Shown: piece by piece, positions 50,415-59,506 of the stretch
How the letters are laid out: every line of letters starts with the position of its first letter
How positions within the stretch are numbered: position 1 is the first letter of the stretch
DNA from: CAZYJR01 sp964647905
Lineage (GTDB): Bacteria > Desulfobacterota > DSM-4660 > Desulfatiglandales > HGW-15
DNA length: 64,000 bases
Direction of reading: 5' to 3'
Assembly (NCBI GenBank): GCA_964647905.1
Contig: CAZYJR010000002.1
Coordinates: forward strand, 62,001 to 126,000
The notes under the pieces: generated by a model
What the model was told of the DNA's origin: nothing
Databases searched by the model: none
The model's input: the letters and a program-made list of their open reading frames with translations, nothing else
Translations under genes and position numbers: made by a program

Positions 50415-51125
50415 TTAGAGGCCCAAATAGGCCTTTCGGATATGATCGGTTTCGAGGAGCTCTCTCGAGGGCCCCTCCAGTACGATCCTGCCGTTCTCCA
50501 ACACATACGCCCTGTCTGCGATCTCAAGGGCGTGCTTTATGTTCTGCTCGATCAAGAAAATAGTGATTCCCTGCCGGTGGAGCGAGCCCATGATCTTGAA
50601 GAACTCGGACACGGCAATGGGCGCCAGGCCGTTGGAGGGCTCGTCTATGGCGCAAAGACTGGGCCTGGACATCAAGCCCCTGCCCATGGCCAGCATCTGC
50701 TGCTCTCCGCCGCTCAGGGTTCCGGCCAGCTGTCCCCGCCGCTCCCTTAGGCGGGGGAAGAGGCTGTAGACCTGTTTCAGGGTCTCGGCCCTCCTGCTCC
50801 AGGCCCTTTCCGGGTAGGCCCCCATCTCCAGGTTCTCGTGTACCGACATGTCCGGGAAGAGCCTCCTGCCCGCGGGGATGTGGGAGAGGCCCAGGTCCAC
50901 CACCAAGTGAGGAGAGAGTTCATCGATCCTTCGCCCCATAAAGGTCTCCGTGCCCGACGCCCTGGGATGGAGCCCGGAAAGGGTGTTCAGCAGGGTGGTC
51001 TTGCCGGCGCCGTTTGGGCCGATCAAGCCCAGGATCTCCCCCTGGTCCACGGCGAAATCCACCTCCAAAACCGCGGCCAGACCGCCGAAGAACTTGGTCA
51101 GCCTTTGTCCTTCAAGTATGGGCAT
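50415..51125 (-). CDS. Branched-chain amino-acid ABC ATPase, LivG-LivF chimera
   Basis: A 236-residue ABC ATPase with intact P-loop GPNGAGKT (36-43), LSGGEQQ signature (near 137) and Walker B. Its two halves match different family members. Residues 1-55 are LivG-like (LTKFFGGLAAV...GEILGLIGPNGAGKTT). From about residue 75 on, it is LivF-like (LGLSHIPAGRRLFPDMSVHENLEMGAY, and the C-terminus ending IRKAYLGL). The reading frame is continuous and the length is that of a single ATPase, as expected from a deletion joining livG and livF at homologous sites. Next to it are the livM and livK remnants. It may still be made, but has no permease partner here. Confidence 0.75.
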   Translation of the reverse strand: MPILEGQRLTKFFGGLAAVLEVDFAVDQGEILGLIGPNGAGKTTLLNTLSGLHPRASGTETFMGRRIDELSPHLVVDLGLSHIPAGRRLFPDMSVHENLEMGAYPERAWSRRAETLKQVYSLFPRLRERRGQLAGTLSGGEQQMLAMGRGLMSRPSLCAIDEPSNGLAPIAVSEFFKIMGSLHRQGITIFLIEQNIKHALEIADRAYVLENGRIVLEGPSRELLETDHIRKAYLGL

Positions 51126-51278
51126 GCCGCTCTCCCCGTACCCTGTTCCTCAACTCGTCGGCCACCCACGCCAGGCCTCTTGGGAGGTAAACTATGGCCA
51201 GGACCAGTATCAGCCCCAAGATCAACATGTAGTGATAAGGGAATCGGGTTGTCAGTATTTCTTCCAGATAGGCGAAAG
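51112..51278 (-). pseudogene. livM: 3' remnant of livM permease
   Basis: About 55 codons of the LivM C-terminus: FAYLEEILTTRFPYHYMLIL, then GLILVLAIVYLPRGLAWVAD, then ELRNRVRGERHAHT and a stop at 51112, overlapping the start of the livG-like gene by 14 bases as in intact Liv operons. It is joined at about 51278 to livK, out of frame with it. The rest of livM and all of livH are missing. Confidence 0.75.
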
Positions 51279-52162
51279 ACGATCAGCTCCCTGATCTTGG
51301 ACTGACCCAGGGTGCCGGCCTCCTCAATGGCTTGTCTGAAGTGCTGGAGCGAGGAATAGTAGTAGAGTCCTCCCCAATAGTCGGTCATCTCGTGGCCCAT
51401 GACCTCTTTGTAGTGCTCGCAGAGCTCCGCCGCCCCCGGAGATGTCTTTGCGTTCCAGGCCCCGCAGCCGATCACGCCTTCCACGGCCTTGACCCCGAAA
51501 GCGTCCCGGTAAAAAGTAAAGCAGGGTCCGACGTTGAAACGAAGGGCTTTGAAGTTGATGCCGAGCTCCATGGCCTGGCTCGTGCCCAGCATGGTCTCGT
51601 CCGGGTAGCCGTGGACCACAAAGGCGTCAACATCAAGGGACTTGGCCTGTTTCAACAAGGAGGACAGGTCTTTGGTGGTGGGAGGATAGCTCTCCTTCAT
51701 TTTGACTTCGATGCCCCTCTTCTCCATCTCAGGGACCGACCTCTCCGAATACTCGATCCCGTGCAGATCTCCGCGGGAGATGACCGCAGCGCTCTTCACG
51801 CCCACTTCGGCAAAGATCTCCGCCAGTGCGGGCATCTGGGTTTCGGCGAAATTCAAGACTTGGAAGAAATAGGGAAGTTTCAATTCCTTGAGCTTTTCAG
51901 CCCCACCCGGACCGCCGATCAGGATATAGGCGTGCTTCTGACAGATGGGCGCCGCGGCATAGAGCATGCCGGTGCTCCAGGGCGGGAGCACAAAATCGAC
52001 CTTGTCCTCCAGGATCAGCTTTTCCAGGAGCTTGGTCATGGTCCCCACATCGGACTTGTCATCGTAGCGGATCAACTTTACAGGCAGCTTCTTTCCGTAC
52101 TCTTTTACATATATCCCGCCATCCGCGTTGACATCCTTGACCCAAAGGTCGTAGATAGGGCC
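51279..52162 (-). pseudogene. livK: Truncated livK substrate-binding protein
   Basis: A periplasmic binding-protein body of the Leu/Ile/Val family, open from GPIYDLWVKDVNADGG through IRYDDKSD, LPPWSTGMLYAAAPICQKH and VDAFVVHGYPDET to about KIRELIV, where it runs out of frame into the livM tail and continues as nonsense to 51098. The N-terminus is also damaged: no signal peptide or good start precedes it, and a one-base shift near 52163 separates it from a plausible upstream piece (DNKPVGFFGQ). It would not be exported or complete. It is the first gene of the collapsed Liv operon. Confidence 0.75.
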
Positions 52163-52520
52163 TCCTGCCCGAAAAAGCCGACCGGCTTGTTATCACCTCC
52201 CTTCACACCCCGGAACAAACCGTTCTCAAAGACCGTGCCGTTCCCGATGCATTCATGAGGGCAGGAACCGACATGATGGTTAACGTGTTAATTGTAAACC
52301 CCTTTGCTACGACTTTTGATCAAAGAAGTCAAGGACATTCTCGGGCCGGCTTTCGGGCGGCTCGAGCGTCGCGCCTGCCCCAATTTCTTGACAAGGCCGG
52401 GGGATTATTCTATTCAGGGAGCGCCGATATAGCCCCGGCGGAGATATGAAAGACTCGGGCAAGCAAGGCGCCGCCGGCCTTTTCGCCGTCTGAAACAGCT
52501 GGAGACTGGGAGTGATAGCC
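52163..52520. promoter_or_regulatory. Intergenic region with a possible promoter for the Hdr-like gene
   Basis: About 350 bases between the livK remnant and the next gene. The first 90 bases may hold the broken 5' end of livK. TTGACA (52388-52393) with a 17-base spacer and TATTCA (52411-52416) is a possible plus-strand promoter, with a weak -10 box. GTTAACGTGTTAAT near 52278 forms a short imperfect repeat. Nothing else was recognised. Confidence 0.4.
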
Positions 52521-53615
52521 ATGGAAGCCGAGACCAAAAGCAGAATATGGATGTGCATGCAGTGCGGTATGTGTACGGGGAGCTGCCCGGAGTCCGGGGT
52601 GACTCCCTTCAACATCCGACAACTGGTAAGGAAGAGCCTGCTCAAGAGGGACATCGACAAGGCCGTCCCGTGGTATTGCACCGCCTGCGGGGAATGTACC
52701 ATCAAGTGCCCGAGAGATGTGAAACCCTCGGAGGCCATAATCGATTTGCGCTCAGCACTGGTGGAGGAGGGCCAGATCCCTGTCTCCATTCAAAAGGCCC
52801 TCGAGTATACATTCGTCCAGAAAAACCCCTGGGGCCGGCCGCGCACAAAGAGGGACGGCTGGTTGGAGGAGGCCGGTCTGGAGGTCCCTCACGTCTCCGA
52901 GACCGAGTCCAAGAGACTCCTTTTCACCTGCTGTATTCAGGCCTACGACCCGCGCTGTATGGTGATGCCGGCGAATGTGGCCGGGATCCTCCGGAAGGGG
53001 GGATTGGAGTTCGGTGTTTTGGGCAAGGAGGAGGCATGCTGCGGCAATGAGATCCGGAGGATGGGGGAGTCCGGTTTGTTCGAGGAACTCCAGGAGGAGA
53101 ACGCGGCCACCTTTGAAAAACACGGTGTCAAGGAGATAATCGCGCTCTCGCCCCATTGTATGAACGCCCTTAAGAACGAGTACGGAGATCTGGGCATCCG
53201 GGTCTCACACTACACCGAGGTGGTGGCCTCCCTGCTGAAGGAGGGGAAGCTGGTCCCCAAATCCTCCTACGACAAAAAGGTCATCTATCATGACCCGTGC
53301 TTCCTGGGCAAACAGAACAAGGTCTACGAGGCGCCGCGAGAAATATTCAGGGCCTTGGACGGAGTGGAGCTCATGGAGTTCATGTGGTCCAGGGAGAACT
53401 CCCTCTGCTGCGAAGGCGGCGGCGGGCGGATGTTCTTCGAAGCGGAAGCCTCGTACCAGAGAAACAGCGAAAAACGAGTGCAAGAGGCCGTGGACAAGGG
53501 GGCAGACGTATTGGCAACGGCCTGCCCTTTCTGCGTAATGACCCTGGAGGACCCGGCGACCGAGAAAGACCTCCCTGTAAGGGATCTCTCCGAGATACTG
53601 GTGGAGGTCCTGTAG
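52521..53615 (+). CDS. HdrC-HdrB-like iron-sulfur protein (two 4Fe-4S plus CCG domains)
   Basis: A 364-residue fusion resembling the HdrC and HdrB subunits of heterodisulfide reductase. The two [4Fe-4S] sites use Cys12/15/18/22 and Cys53/56/59/63. Two CCG domains follow, with FTCCIQAYDPRC and EACCGNE in the first, and HDPCFLGKQ, LCCEGGGGRM and ACPFC in the second; these bind non-cubane clusters in HdrB. It is likely soluble and transfers electrons or reduces a disulfide or other substrate; no HdrA is adjacent. The ATG at 52521 is preferred over a GTG three codons earlier, because GGGAG lies nine bases in front of it. Similar proteins occur in sulfate reducers and syntrophs. Confidence 0.85.
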   Translation: MEAETKSRIWMCMQCGMCTGSCPESGVTPFNIRQLVRKSLLKRDIDKAVPWYCTACGECTIKCPRDVKPSEAIIDLRSALVEEGQIPVSIQKALEYTFVQKNPWGRPRTKRDGWLEEAGLEVPHVSETESKRLLFTCCIQAYDPRCMVMPANVAGILRKGGLEFGVLGKEEACCGNEIRRMGESGLFEELQEENAATFEKHGVKEIIALSPHCMNALKNEYGDLGIRVSHYTEVVASLLKEGKLVPKSSYDKKVIYHDPCFLGKQNKVYEAPREIFRALDGVELMEFMWSRENSLCCEGGGGRMFFEAEASYQRNSEKRVQEAVDKGADVLATACPFCVMTLEDPATEKDLPVRDLSEILVEVL

Positions 53616-53844
53616 GGCCCGGCGGCAAGAGCTCATACCTCGGGCCTGGGCTCCCGGGCCCGAATCCTCAGCCGTCCTCCGGGAAAAAGCCTATCCTGCT
53701 TGCCATGGACTCCCGACCGAGATGATCCTTGGGCGCCCGTATAGGCGCTGGTCTTGCTAACCGCTGTAATTGGAGTTATATTCTTGTTCCGTGCTTGGAG
53801 ATGCAAGCATTCGGAATTTCATGAGCGCGGAGTGAGAGAGGCCC

Positions 53845-54591
53845 TTGTACAATACCCGGACAACCCAGGTCACCAAGGCGGCCGGCAACCGCAAGGGGCC
53901 GCGAACCAAGCGATCATGCCTGTCATGCGGGACCAATCGGATGAACGGCGGCCGGAGGTACTGCTCCAAGGAATGCAGAGAGCAGATGCAATGGGTGCTC
54001 TCCCTTTCCAAGGGCCTGCTCCGGGCGTTCAACGCCCGTTATGCGGCCTTTTACTTCGACCGGGACCACGTGGTCCTGGATATCCTTCCTTTGAGATCCC
54101 GAGACATATCACGCTTCGCAGGCCGTAGGACCAGGGGGTGCAAGCCGGCCGAGGACCTGAAGCGAATGATCCTCCATTACGGGGAGGAGTGGCACGATAT
54201 GGTGAACAACCATACCTCCAGGAGCTTCGCGTCCATGTTCCTGCTCAAGCAAAACCATGACCAAAGCCTTCCCCCGGAATCGCTCAAGCCCGATTGTAGG
54301 GTCAGACCGAGGTTCACCAGGGAGGAAAAGGAGTCCATGAAGGCCCTCCGGCTGGGGGTCAACGATCTCCTCTCAGAGTCCAGCATCCAGAGGATAAAGA
54401 CCGCATTCAAGCGGATGGCCAAGGTCCATCACCCGGACGTGGGGGGGAGGGCCGAAGACTTCCGCAGGCTGGCCGAGGCGCACCAGCAGATGCTGGTATG
54501 GGCCGAAAATCCCCAGTTCACCTCCAGGAAGGCCTTGCTGGACTGCTGGTCCTATGACGGGTACACCAACCGCTGGGTGCCCCCCCTCTGA
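53845..54591 (+). CDS. Zinc-finger protein with C-terminal J domain
   Basis: A 248-residue protein with an unusual layout. Residues 25-48 carry four cysteines (Cys25, 28, 40, 44; CLSCGTNRMNGGRRYCSKEC), a likely zinc finger. The middle has no known domain. Residues about 175-220 form a J-domain-like helix pair with the HPD tripeptide at 196-198 (KVHHPDVGG), which would recruit an Hsp70. Canonical DnaJ has the J domain first. The frame opens with TTG and GAGAGAGG lies just upstream, so the start is plausible but not certain. No dnaK neighbour. Possibly a specialised co-chaperone; the function is unknown. Confidence 0.65.
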   Translation: MYNTRTTQVTKAAGNRKGPRTKRSCLSCGTNRMNGGRRYCSKECREQMQWVLSLSKGLLRAFNARYAAFYFDRDHVVLDILPLRSRDISRFAGRRTRGCKPAEDLKRMILHYGEEWHDMVNNHTSRSFASMFLLKQNHDQSLPPESLKPDCRVRPRFTREEKESMKALRLGVNDLLSESSIQRIKTAFKRMAKVHHPDVGGRAEDFRRLAEAHQQMLVWAENPQFTSRKALLDCWSYDGYTNRWVPPL

Positions 54592-54640
54592 ACGGCCCCC
54601 TGCCGGGGATTCCGCCCGTTAAACCGAGCCTGCGCATCGA

Positions 54641-55732
54641 ATGCGGGCGACCCCAAAAGGAGAATTCTTCCCCTTGGATTCCCAATCGGCAGCCGAGATA
54701 TTGGAGAGAAAACCGGTGAGTGCATCGGCACCCTGCAGGGTGGACTCCGGAGGGACCTGGGACATAAAGGCCTTGTCTCTCCCCCTGGAGGCCGCTGATC
54801 CGGCCACCTTCAACATCGCCCTGGACATGAGGACCGTGGTGGAGCTCGGTCCTTTCGAGGAGGGCTGGGTAAGGGTCTCCTCCCCCGGCATCCGGCCGGA
54901 CGGGGAGTCCTGCAGAGTGGAGTCCATGCCGTTTTCCCCGCCGCTGGGGATGTTCTTCGCTGCGGTCTCCTGCTTCGCCTTCCACGGGCTGGAAGTGCGC
55001 ATCCGCTCGGGCTCGCCTGTGCGCTCCGCCCTGGGGGGGTCCAGCACGGCCCTTACCGCCCTGATAAAGGCACTGGGAGAGGTGGCGGGAATCCTCGGCC
55101 GCAAGCCCTTGTCCCGCAAAGAGATCCTGCTTCTCGGCTACCGCCTGGAGGAGGGGCTGTCCGGAGGATTCTGTGGTCTACAGGACCAGGCCGCAGCGGT
55201 ATACGGCGGGGTCAACCTCTGGCGGTGGAGGCACGGTAGGAGCGGAGCGCCGTTCCTGCGGGAGCGGCTTTTGGACGCGGCCGGGCGGCGGGCGCTCTCG
55301 GAGAGGATTTTGGTGGCCCACAGCGGGATCCCCCACGACTCCGGGAGAATCAACCGCGGGTGGGTGGAGTCCTTCCTTGCGGGCGGTAACAGGGATGGAT
55401 GGCTGGAGGCCAACCGCGCCGTGCACGACCTTGCAGGTGCGGTCCGCAGGGGGGACTGGAGCGGGGCGGCTGAGTGCGTCAGGCGGGAAGTCTCCATTCG
55501 CAGGGATATCACCCCGGATGCGTTCGTCCCGGCCACTGCGGCGCTGATACATGCGGCGGAGGAGGAGGGGTGCGGGGCCCGTTTCGCCGGTGCCGGCGGA
55601 GGAGGCTCGGTTTGGGCCGTGGGCCCGCGCGCCGGAATCCGGGCGCTCGAGGAGCGCTGGTCCGGGATGGTCTCACGGGCGGAAGGCGGGCGGATCCTGG
55701 ATTGCTCGGTAGACGGCGCCGGGGTCGATTAG
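54641..55732 (+). CDS. GHMP-family sugar kinase (heptose-7-phosphate kinase-like)
   Basis: A 363-residue GHMP kinase. Motif 1 (substrate) is RVDSGGTWDI near residue 33; motif 2 (ATP) is VRSALGGSSTALTAL near 127; CGLQDQAAAVYGGVN near 178 resembles the D-glycero-D-manno-heptose 7-phosphate kinases; motif 3 is GARFAGAGGGGSVW near 310. It may phosphorylate a heptose phosphate for cell-surface glycans, but other sugars are possible. The ATG at 54641 lacks a ribosome site, while a TTG at 54674 has AGGAGA at good distance, so the protein may be 11 residues shorter. It follows the J-domain gene after 49 bases. Confidence 0.8.
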   Translation: MRATPKGEFFPLDSQSAAEILERKPVSASAPCRVDSGGTWDIKALSLPLEAADPATFNIALDMRTVVELGPFEEGWVRVSSPGIRPDGESCRVESMPFSPPLGMFFAAVSCFAFHGLEVRIRSGSPVRSALGGSSTALTALIKALGEVAGILGRKPLSRKEILLLGYRLEEGLSGGFCGLQDQAAAVYGGVNLWRWRHGRSGAPFLRERLLDAAGRRALSERILVAHSGIPHDSGRINRGWVESFLAGGNRDGWLEANRAVHDLAGAVRRGDWSGAAECVRREVSIRRDITPDAFVPATAALIHAAEEEGCGARFAGAGGGGSVWAVGPRAGIRALEERWSGMVSRAEGGRILDCSVDGAGVD

Positions 55733-55743
55733 CCGGGAGGGCG

Positions 55744-56409
55744 TCAGATCCTGCCGGTCTCCTTCAGGCAGTCATTGTAGACCTTGTAGAAGCGCTCGTT
55801 CTCCGAGACCGCCTTTTGGAGGACCTTAGACAGCTTGTCCAGGTCGGCGGTGCCGATGACCAGATTGGCGCTCATGGCAAAGGCCATCATGTTGTCCATG
55901 GTCTTGAACTGGTCGCCTAGGAGCGCCAGAAAGATCCTGCGGCGCACCGACATGGGTGCGTGATTAAGGGAGTTGATGATAGGGCTGTGGGCCAGGGGTT
56001 GCCCGTCAAAGCCCTCGGCCAGCAGCACAAGGTCGAACACGTGAAAGCGCATCTTCCCGATGGCGTCCCTGGTCCCGTCGGTCTCCACGAACCGGTAGCC
56101 CAGGGATTCCACCGCACTCCTTATTGTCTCCCTCCTGCCGGGATCACCACTGTCCAGGACCAGGGCGAGCTTGGTCCCCTCCTCGTAGAAGCCCAGTGAG
56201 GTGTCCTCCCCGTAGTCCGAGGCGTCGAAGTCGTCGAACCCTCTTTCCTCGCCTGCGGCCGCAGGCGGCCGGGCGGGGGCTTGCTCCCTGGTGTCTATGG
56301 TGATCTTGTTCCTGCAGCCGGGGCAGGTTACGGCAACGGCTTGACCTTTGGGAAGCTTATCATCCGGAATCTTGAGCTTCTTCCGGCAGTGATCGCATGT
56401 GACTTCCAT
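55744..56409 (-). CDS. Zinc-ribbon protein with receiver-like domain
   Basis: A 221-residue protein that begins with an MJ0042-type zinc ribbon (CDHCRKKL, then CPGC) as found in deltaproteobacterial regulatory and motility-linked proteins. A Pro/Ala/Asp/Glu-rich linker follows (about residues 50-80), then a segment with the alternating pattern of a receiver-like fold (LALVLDSGDPGRRETIRSAV, then FDLVLLAEGFDG), without the standard phospho-acceptor surroundings. The ATG at 56409 has GGAG upstream; the open frame runs on to 56463 without support. It shares a strand with the two PilT-type genes and starts 26 bases after them, so it may act in the same motility pathway. Confidence 0.6.
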   Translation of the reverse strand: MEVTCDHCRKKLKIPDDKLPKGQAVAVTCPGCRNKITIDTREQAPARPPAAAGEERGFDDFDASDYGEDTSLGFYEEGTKLALVLDSGDPGRRETIRSAVESLGYRFVETDGTRDAIGKMRFHVFDLVLLAEGFDGQPLAHSPIINSLNHAPMSVRRRIFLALLGDQFKTMDNMMAFAMSANLVIGTADLDKLSKVLQKAVSENERFYKVYNDCLKETGRI

Positions 56410-56434
56410 GTGCCGATCTCCTTTTGAGCCCGGT

Positions 56435-57622
56435 TCAGGGTCGGTTGCGCCCCTTTTCCACATCCTTTGCGTAGGACTCGTCCAGGGTCAGGTCTTCGAT
56501 GGAGGTGGTCTTCTCTCCCCTGGCCGATTTGATCGAGTCTACGGCCCGACCCACCACGGCCCTCCGGGAGGCGTAGCTCAGGGCTGTGTCTTCGGAGATC
56601 AGGCCCTGCTCGTAGAGCTCGGCTATGCACTGGTCAAAGGTCATCATGCCGAACGTCCTGCTCCCTTCTATGATCTCGTAGAACGTCTTGCCCTCGCTCT
56701 CGCCGTTAAGGATGCTGTCCTTGACCCGCAGGTTCGCGCCCATTATCTCGAATGCGGCCACCCGGCCGCCGCCCGCCTTGGGGAGGAGGCGCTGGCAGGC
56801 GATCCACCTGACCGTGTCCGCCAATCTGATGCGGATCTGCTTCTCTTCCTCCTGGTCGAACATGCCCACTATCCGGTTGATGGTCTGGCCCGCGTCCACC
56901 GTGTGGAGGGTGGTCAAGACCAGGTGCCCGGTCTCGGCCGCGGAAAGGCCGATCTCCACGGTCTCCCTGTCCCGCATCTCCCCTACCAGGATCACCTTGG
57001 GCGCCTGCCGCAGGGCCGCCCGCAGCCCCGATGCGAATGAGTCGAAATCCACACCCAGCTCCCGCTGATTGAAGGTGGAGTTCTTCTGGGTGTGGAGGAA
57101 CTCCACCGGGTCTTCCAGGGTGACCACGTGCACCGACTTGTTCTCGTTTATCTCGTTGAGGACCGCTGCAAGAGACGTGCTTTTGCCGCTCCCTGTCGCA
57201 CCGGTTACGAAGATTATGCCGTTTCGCTCCTCGGCCATCTTCCTGAAGGCGGAAGGCAGCTTCACCTCCTCCAGGGTGGGAACCCGAGTGGCCAGCTGCC
57301 GCATGACAGTGGAGTAATAGCCCTTCTGGCTGAACACATTGACCCTGAACCGGGCCTTCCCGGCCAACTGGTAGGAGAGGTCGCATGAGCCGGAGTTCAG
57401 GAGCATCTTGGTCAGCCGGCGGTCGCCGTTTATGAGGTTTAAAGCGAAGATCTCGGCCTGGAAGGGCGTGAGCCGGTTTATGGGCGGGTTGAGGTTCACC
57501 GGCTTGAGCTCGCCCGCGGTCTCCACCTGGAAGGGTTTGTCCACCGTGACGTTCAGGTCGGACACGTTGTCGTGGGACTCCAGCATGGCCGTCAGGATGT
57601 GATCGATCTGTTGGCGTCGCAT
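56435..57622 (-). CDS. PilT/PilU-type pilus retraction ATPase (paralogue)
   Basis: A 395-residue hexameric secretion-type ATPase. Walker A is VTGATGSGKSTSL near residue 140, the Asp box TLEDPVEFLH near 167, Walker B VILVGEMRDRET near 215, and the His box HLVLTTLHTVDAG near 235. It powers retraction of type IV pili. It lies 39 bases downstream of pilT on the same strand. The C-terminal tail beyond about residue 330 is longer than in PilT (FGMMTFDQCIAELYEQGLIS and onward), as in PilU proteins, so I regard it as the accessory retraction motor. Confidence 0.85.
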   Translation of the reverse strand: MRRQQIDHILTAMLESHDNVSDLNVTVDKPFQVETAGELKPVNLNPPINRLTPFQAEIFALNLINGDRRLTKMLLNSGSCDLSYQLAGKARFRVNVFSQKGYYSTVMRQLATRVPTLEEVKLPSAFRKMAEERNGIIFVTGATGSGKSTSLAAVLNEINENKSVHVVTLEDPVEFLHTQKNSTFNQRELGVDFDSFASGLRAALRQAPKVILVGEMRDRETVEIGLSAAETGHLVLTTLHTVDAGQTINRIVGMFDQEEEKQIRIRLADTVRWIACQRLLPKAGGGRVAAFEIMGANLRVKDSILNGESEGKTFYEIIEGSRTFGMMTFDQCIAELYEQGLISEDTALSYASRRAVVGRAVDSIKSARGEKTTSIEDLTLDESYAKDVEKGRNRP

Positions 57623-57661
57623 GCCGCTCCCCCGGGGTGCTTCAAGGTCCCGCCTTCCTCG

Positions 57662-58744
57662 TTATACCTCTGTGAAGTCCGAGGGCGGGTTCTTGAGGAA
57701 AGGCCGAAACTTTCCCTTGTCGTTTGCTTTGTTGTAAGCGTCGTCCGCGCTTATCCTCTTAGCTTGGAGATGCTGCATTATGGCGTCATCCAGGGATTGC
57801 ATTCCGTACTTCTTGCCGGTTTGTATCATGGATGGAATCTGGTAGGTTTTGCCTTCCCTTATAAGATTTCTCACCGCAGGGTTGGCTATCATTATCTCCA
57901 GTGCGGCCACCCTTCCCTTCTTGTCCACCCGCCTGAAAAGGCTCTGGGCCACCACCGCCCTGAGGCCGTCGGCCAAGGTGTTGCGGATCTGCTCCTGCTG
58001 GCTCACCGGGAAGACCTCTATTACGCGGTCCACGGTCTTGGCCGCACTCGTGGTGTGCAGGGTCCCGAAGACCAGGTGCCCGGTGGCGGACGCCTCTATG
58101 GCCAGGGAGATGGTCTCCAGGTCGCGCATCTCGCCCACCAGGATGATGTCAGGGTCTTCGCGCAGCGCCCCCCTGAGGGCCGCGGCGAATGACCTGGTGT
58201 GAAGGCCCACTTCGCGGTGGTTCACCACGGCCTTTATGCTCTGGTGGACGAACTCGATGGGGTCCTCCACCGTCAGTATGTGGTCCTTGCGCGTCCGGTT
58301 GGCCTCGTCGATGATGGCCGCCAGGGTGGTGGACTTGCCGCTGCCTGTTGGACCTGTTACCAGCACCAAGCCCCTGGGCAGGGTGGCCAAGCGCCGGACC
58401 ACCGGCGGGAGCCCGAGCTGTTCGCACGTGAGTATGGTCGACGGGATCTCGCGGAACACCGCGCCAACACCGTACTTCTGCTGGAAAAAGTTCGCGCGGT
58501 AACGGGCCAGGCCGGGGATCTCGTAGGCGAAGTCAACATCCCCGCCCTCTTCGAAGACCTTGATCTTGTCCTCAGGGGCTATCTCGTAGAGCATCGCCTT
58601 GAGGGCGTCGTCGTCAAGGGCCTTGAATTTGACCCGCTCCAGCTCGCCCTGGATGCGTAGCACGGGCTGCTGGCCCGAGACCAGGTGGAGGTCGCTGGCT
58701 CCCTGGTCGTTCATCAGCTTGAAAAAGGCATCGATCTGGGCCAT
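57662..58744 (-). CDS. pilT: Type IV pilus retraction ATPase PilT
   Basis: A 360-residue retraction motor with the PAS-like N-terminal domain (FFKLMNDQGASDLHLVSG) and the ATPase core: Walker A VTGPTGSGKSTTL near residue 130, Asp box TVEDPIEFVH near 158, Walker B IILVGEMRDLET near 205, His box HLVFGTLHTTSA near 227, and the PilT AIRNLIRE-type element (NPAVRNLIREGKTYQI) near 290. The ATG at 58744 has GGAGGA upstream; the open frame continues 23 codons further without support. It is first of a pilT-pilU-zinc-ribbon run. Confidence 0.92.
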   Translation of the reverse strand: MAQIDAFFKLMNDQGASDLHLVSGQQPVLRIQGELERVKFKALDDDALKAMLYEIAPEDKIKVFEEGGDVDFAYEIPGLARYRANFFQQKYGVGAVFREIPSTILTCEQLGLPPVVRRLATLPRGLVLVTGPTGSGKSTTLAAIIDEANRTRKDHILTVEDPIEFVHQSIKAVVNHREVGLHTRSFAAALRGALREDPDIILVGEMRDLETISLAIEASATGHLVFGTLHTTSAAKTVDRVIEVFPVSQQEQIRNTLADGLRAVVAQSLFRRVDKKGRVAALEIMIANPAVRNLIREGKTYQIPSMIQTGKKYGMQSLDDAIMQHLQAKRISADDAYNKANDKGKFRPFLKNPPSDFTEV

Positions 58745-58906
58745 GGGATTCCTCCGGGGGCGCCCCTCTTCCAATCCTGAAATGAGCGTTGCGTCTTCAG
58801 GAAAGAGCCGCAATCGCCCGAATCAGGCCGAAAACCGGAACGGGGATGGATTATAGATTATAAGGGGAGAGGATTCAAAGCCAAAAAAGCCTGGGGGTGC
58901 CTGTCT

Positions 58907-59506
58907 TCATGGAGCGCCCAAGACCTTGATCATGAGGACGGCGTCATGGCCCGAGGGATAGAAGGATTCCCTGAGCTCAGCCGGAGCGAACCCGGCCGCC
59001 TCGAAAAGCCTTCTTGCCGGGTTGTTCACCACCGCTGTATGGAGCCACAGGCTTCGGGCTCCTAGCCTGGAGACCTCGGCCTCCAATCGCTCCAGGAGCG
59101 AACGGCCGATGCCCGAACGCCTGCTCGCCGGCTCCACGGCTATTGCCAGGAGCTCGGTGCCCGGTCGGGGCCCCGGTGTCAGCGGGGCGGCCATGGCGAA
59201 TCCGGCCGGTCGGGCCACGGCCTCTGCCACCACCGTGGTCGTACGCCCGGTCTCGAACCAGCCCCTAATGACCTCTCTGTAAGAGCCGTATGCAAGGAAG
59301 GCCCTGGCGCTCAGCTCCCCGATGAACCCGGCGTCCGACCGGCGGGCGCTTCGGATGCCGAAGCGATCGCCCCCAGGCCGACGGGCCCCCGGAAAGGTCT
59401 TGTGGGAGTGTGGGACTCCGCCCGGGTTTTCATTCGCCGTCCGGGCCCGGCGAAGGCGGTCCAGGCGCTTGGTCTCCCCGTATTTACCGTAACGCCCGCT
59501 GCTCAT
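58907..59506 (-). CDS. GNAT-family N-acetyltransferase
   Basis: A 199-residue acetyltransferase. The acetyl-CoA pyrophosphate loop is RRSGIGRSL near residue 135, with the VEPASRRSGIG lead-in; the C-terminal strand pair is LWLHTAVVNNPARRLFEAAGF. The first 45 residues are Arg/Gly-rich and not part of the domain, so the true start could be internal; but the ATG at 59506 overlaps the stop of the deacetylase gene as ATGA, which supports it. Coupling to a deacetylase suggests that the two act on the same substrate, either a protein lysine or a small molecule. Confidence 0.8.
   Translation of the reverse strand: MSSGRYGKYGETKRLDRLRRARTANENPGGVPHSHKTFPGARRPGGDRFGIRSARRSDAGFIGELSARAFLAYGSYREVIRGWFETGRTTTVVAEAVARPAGFAMAAPLTPGPRPGTELLAIAVEPASRRSGIGRSLLERLEAEVSRLGARSLWLHTAVVNNPARRLFEAAGFAPAELRESFYPSGHDAVLMIKVLGAP

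Noticed and set aside
53641..53662. Strong GC hairpin after the Hdr-like gene
   Set aside because: No T-run follows, so a terminator call is not supported.
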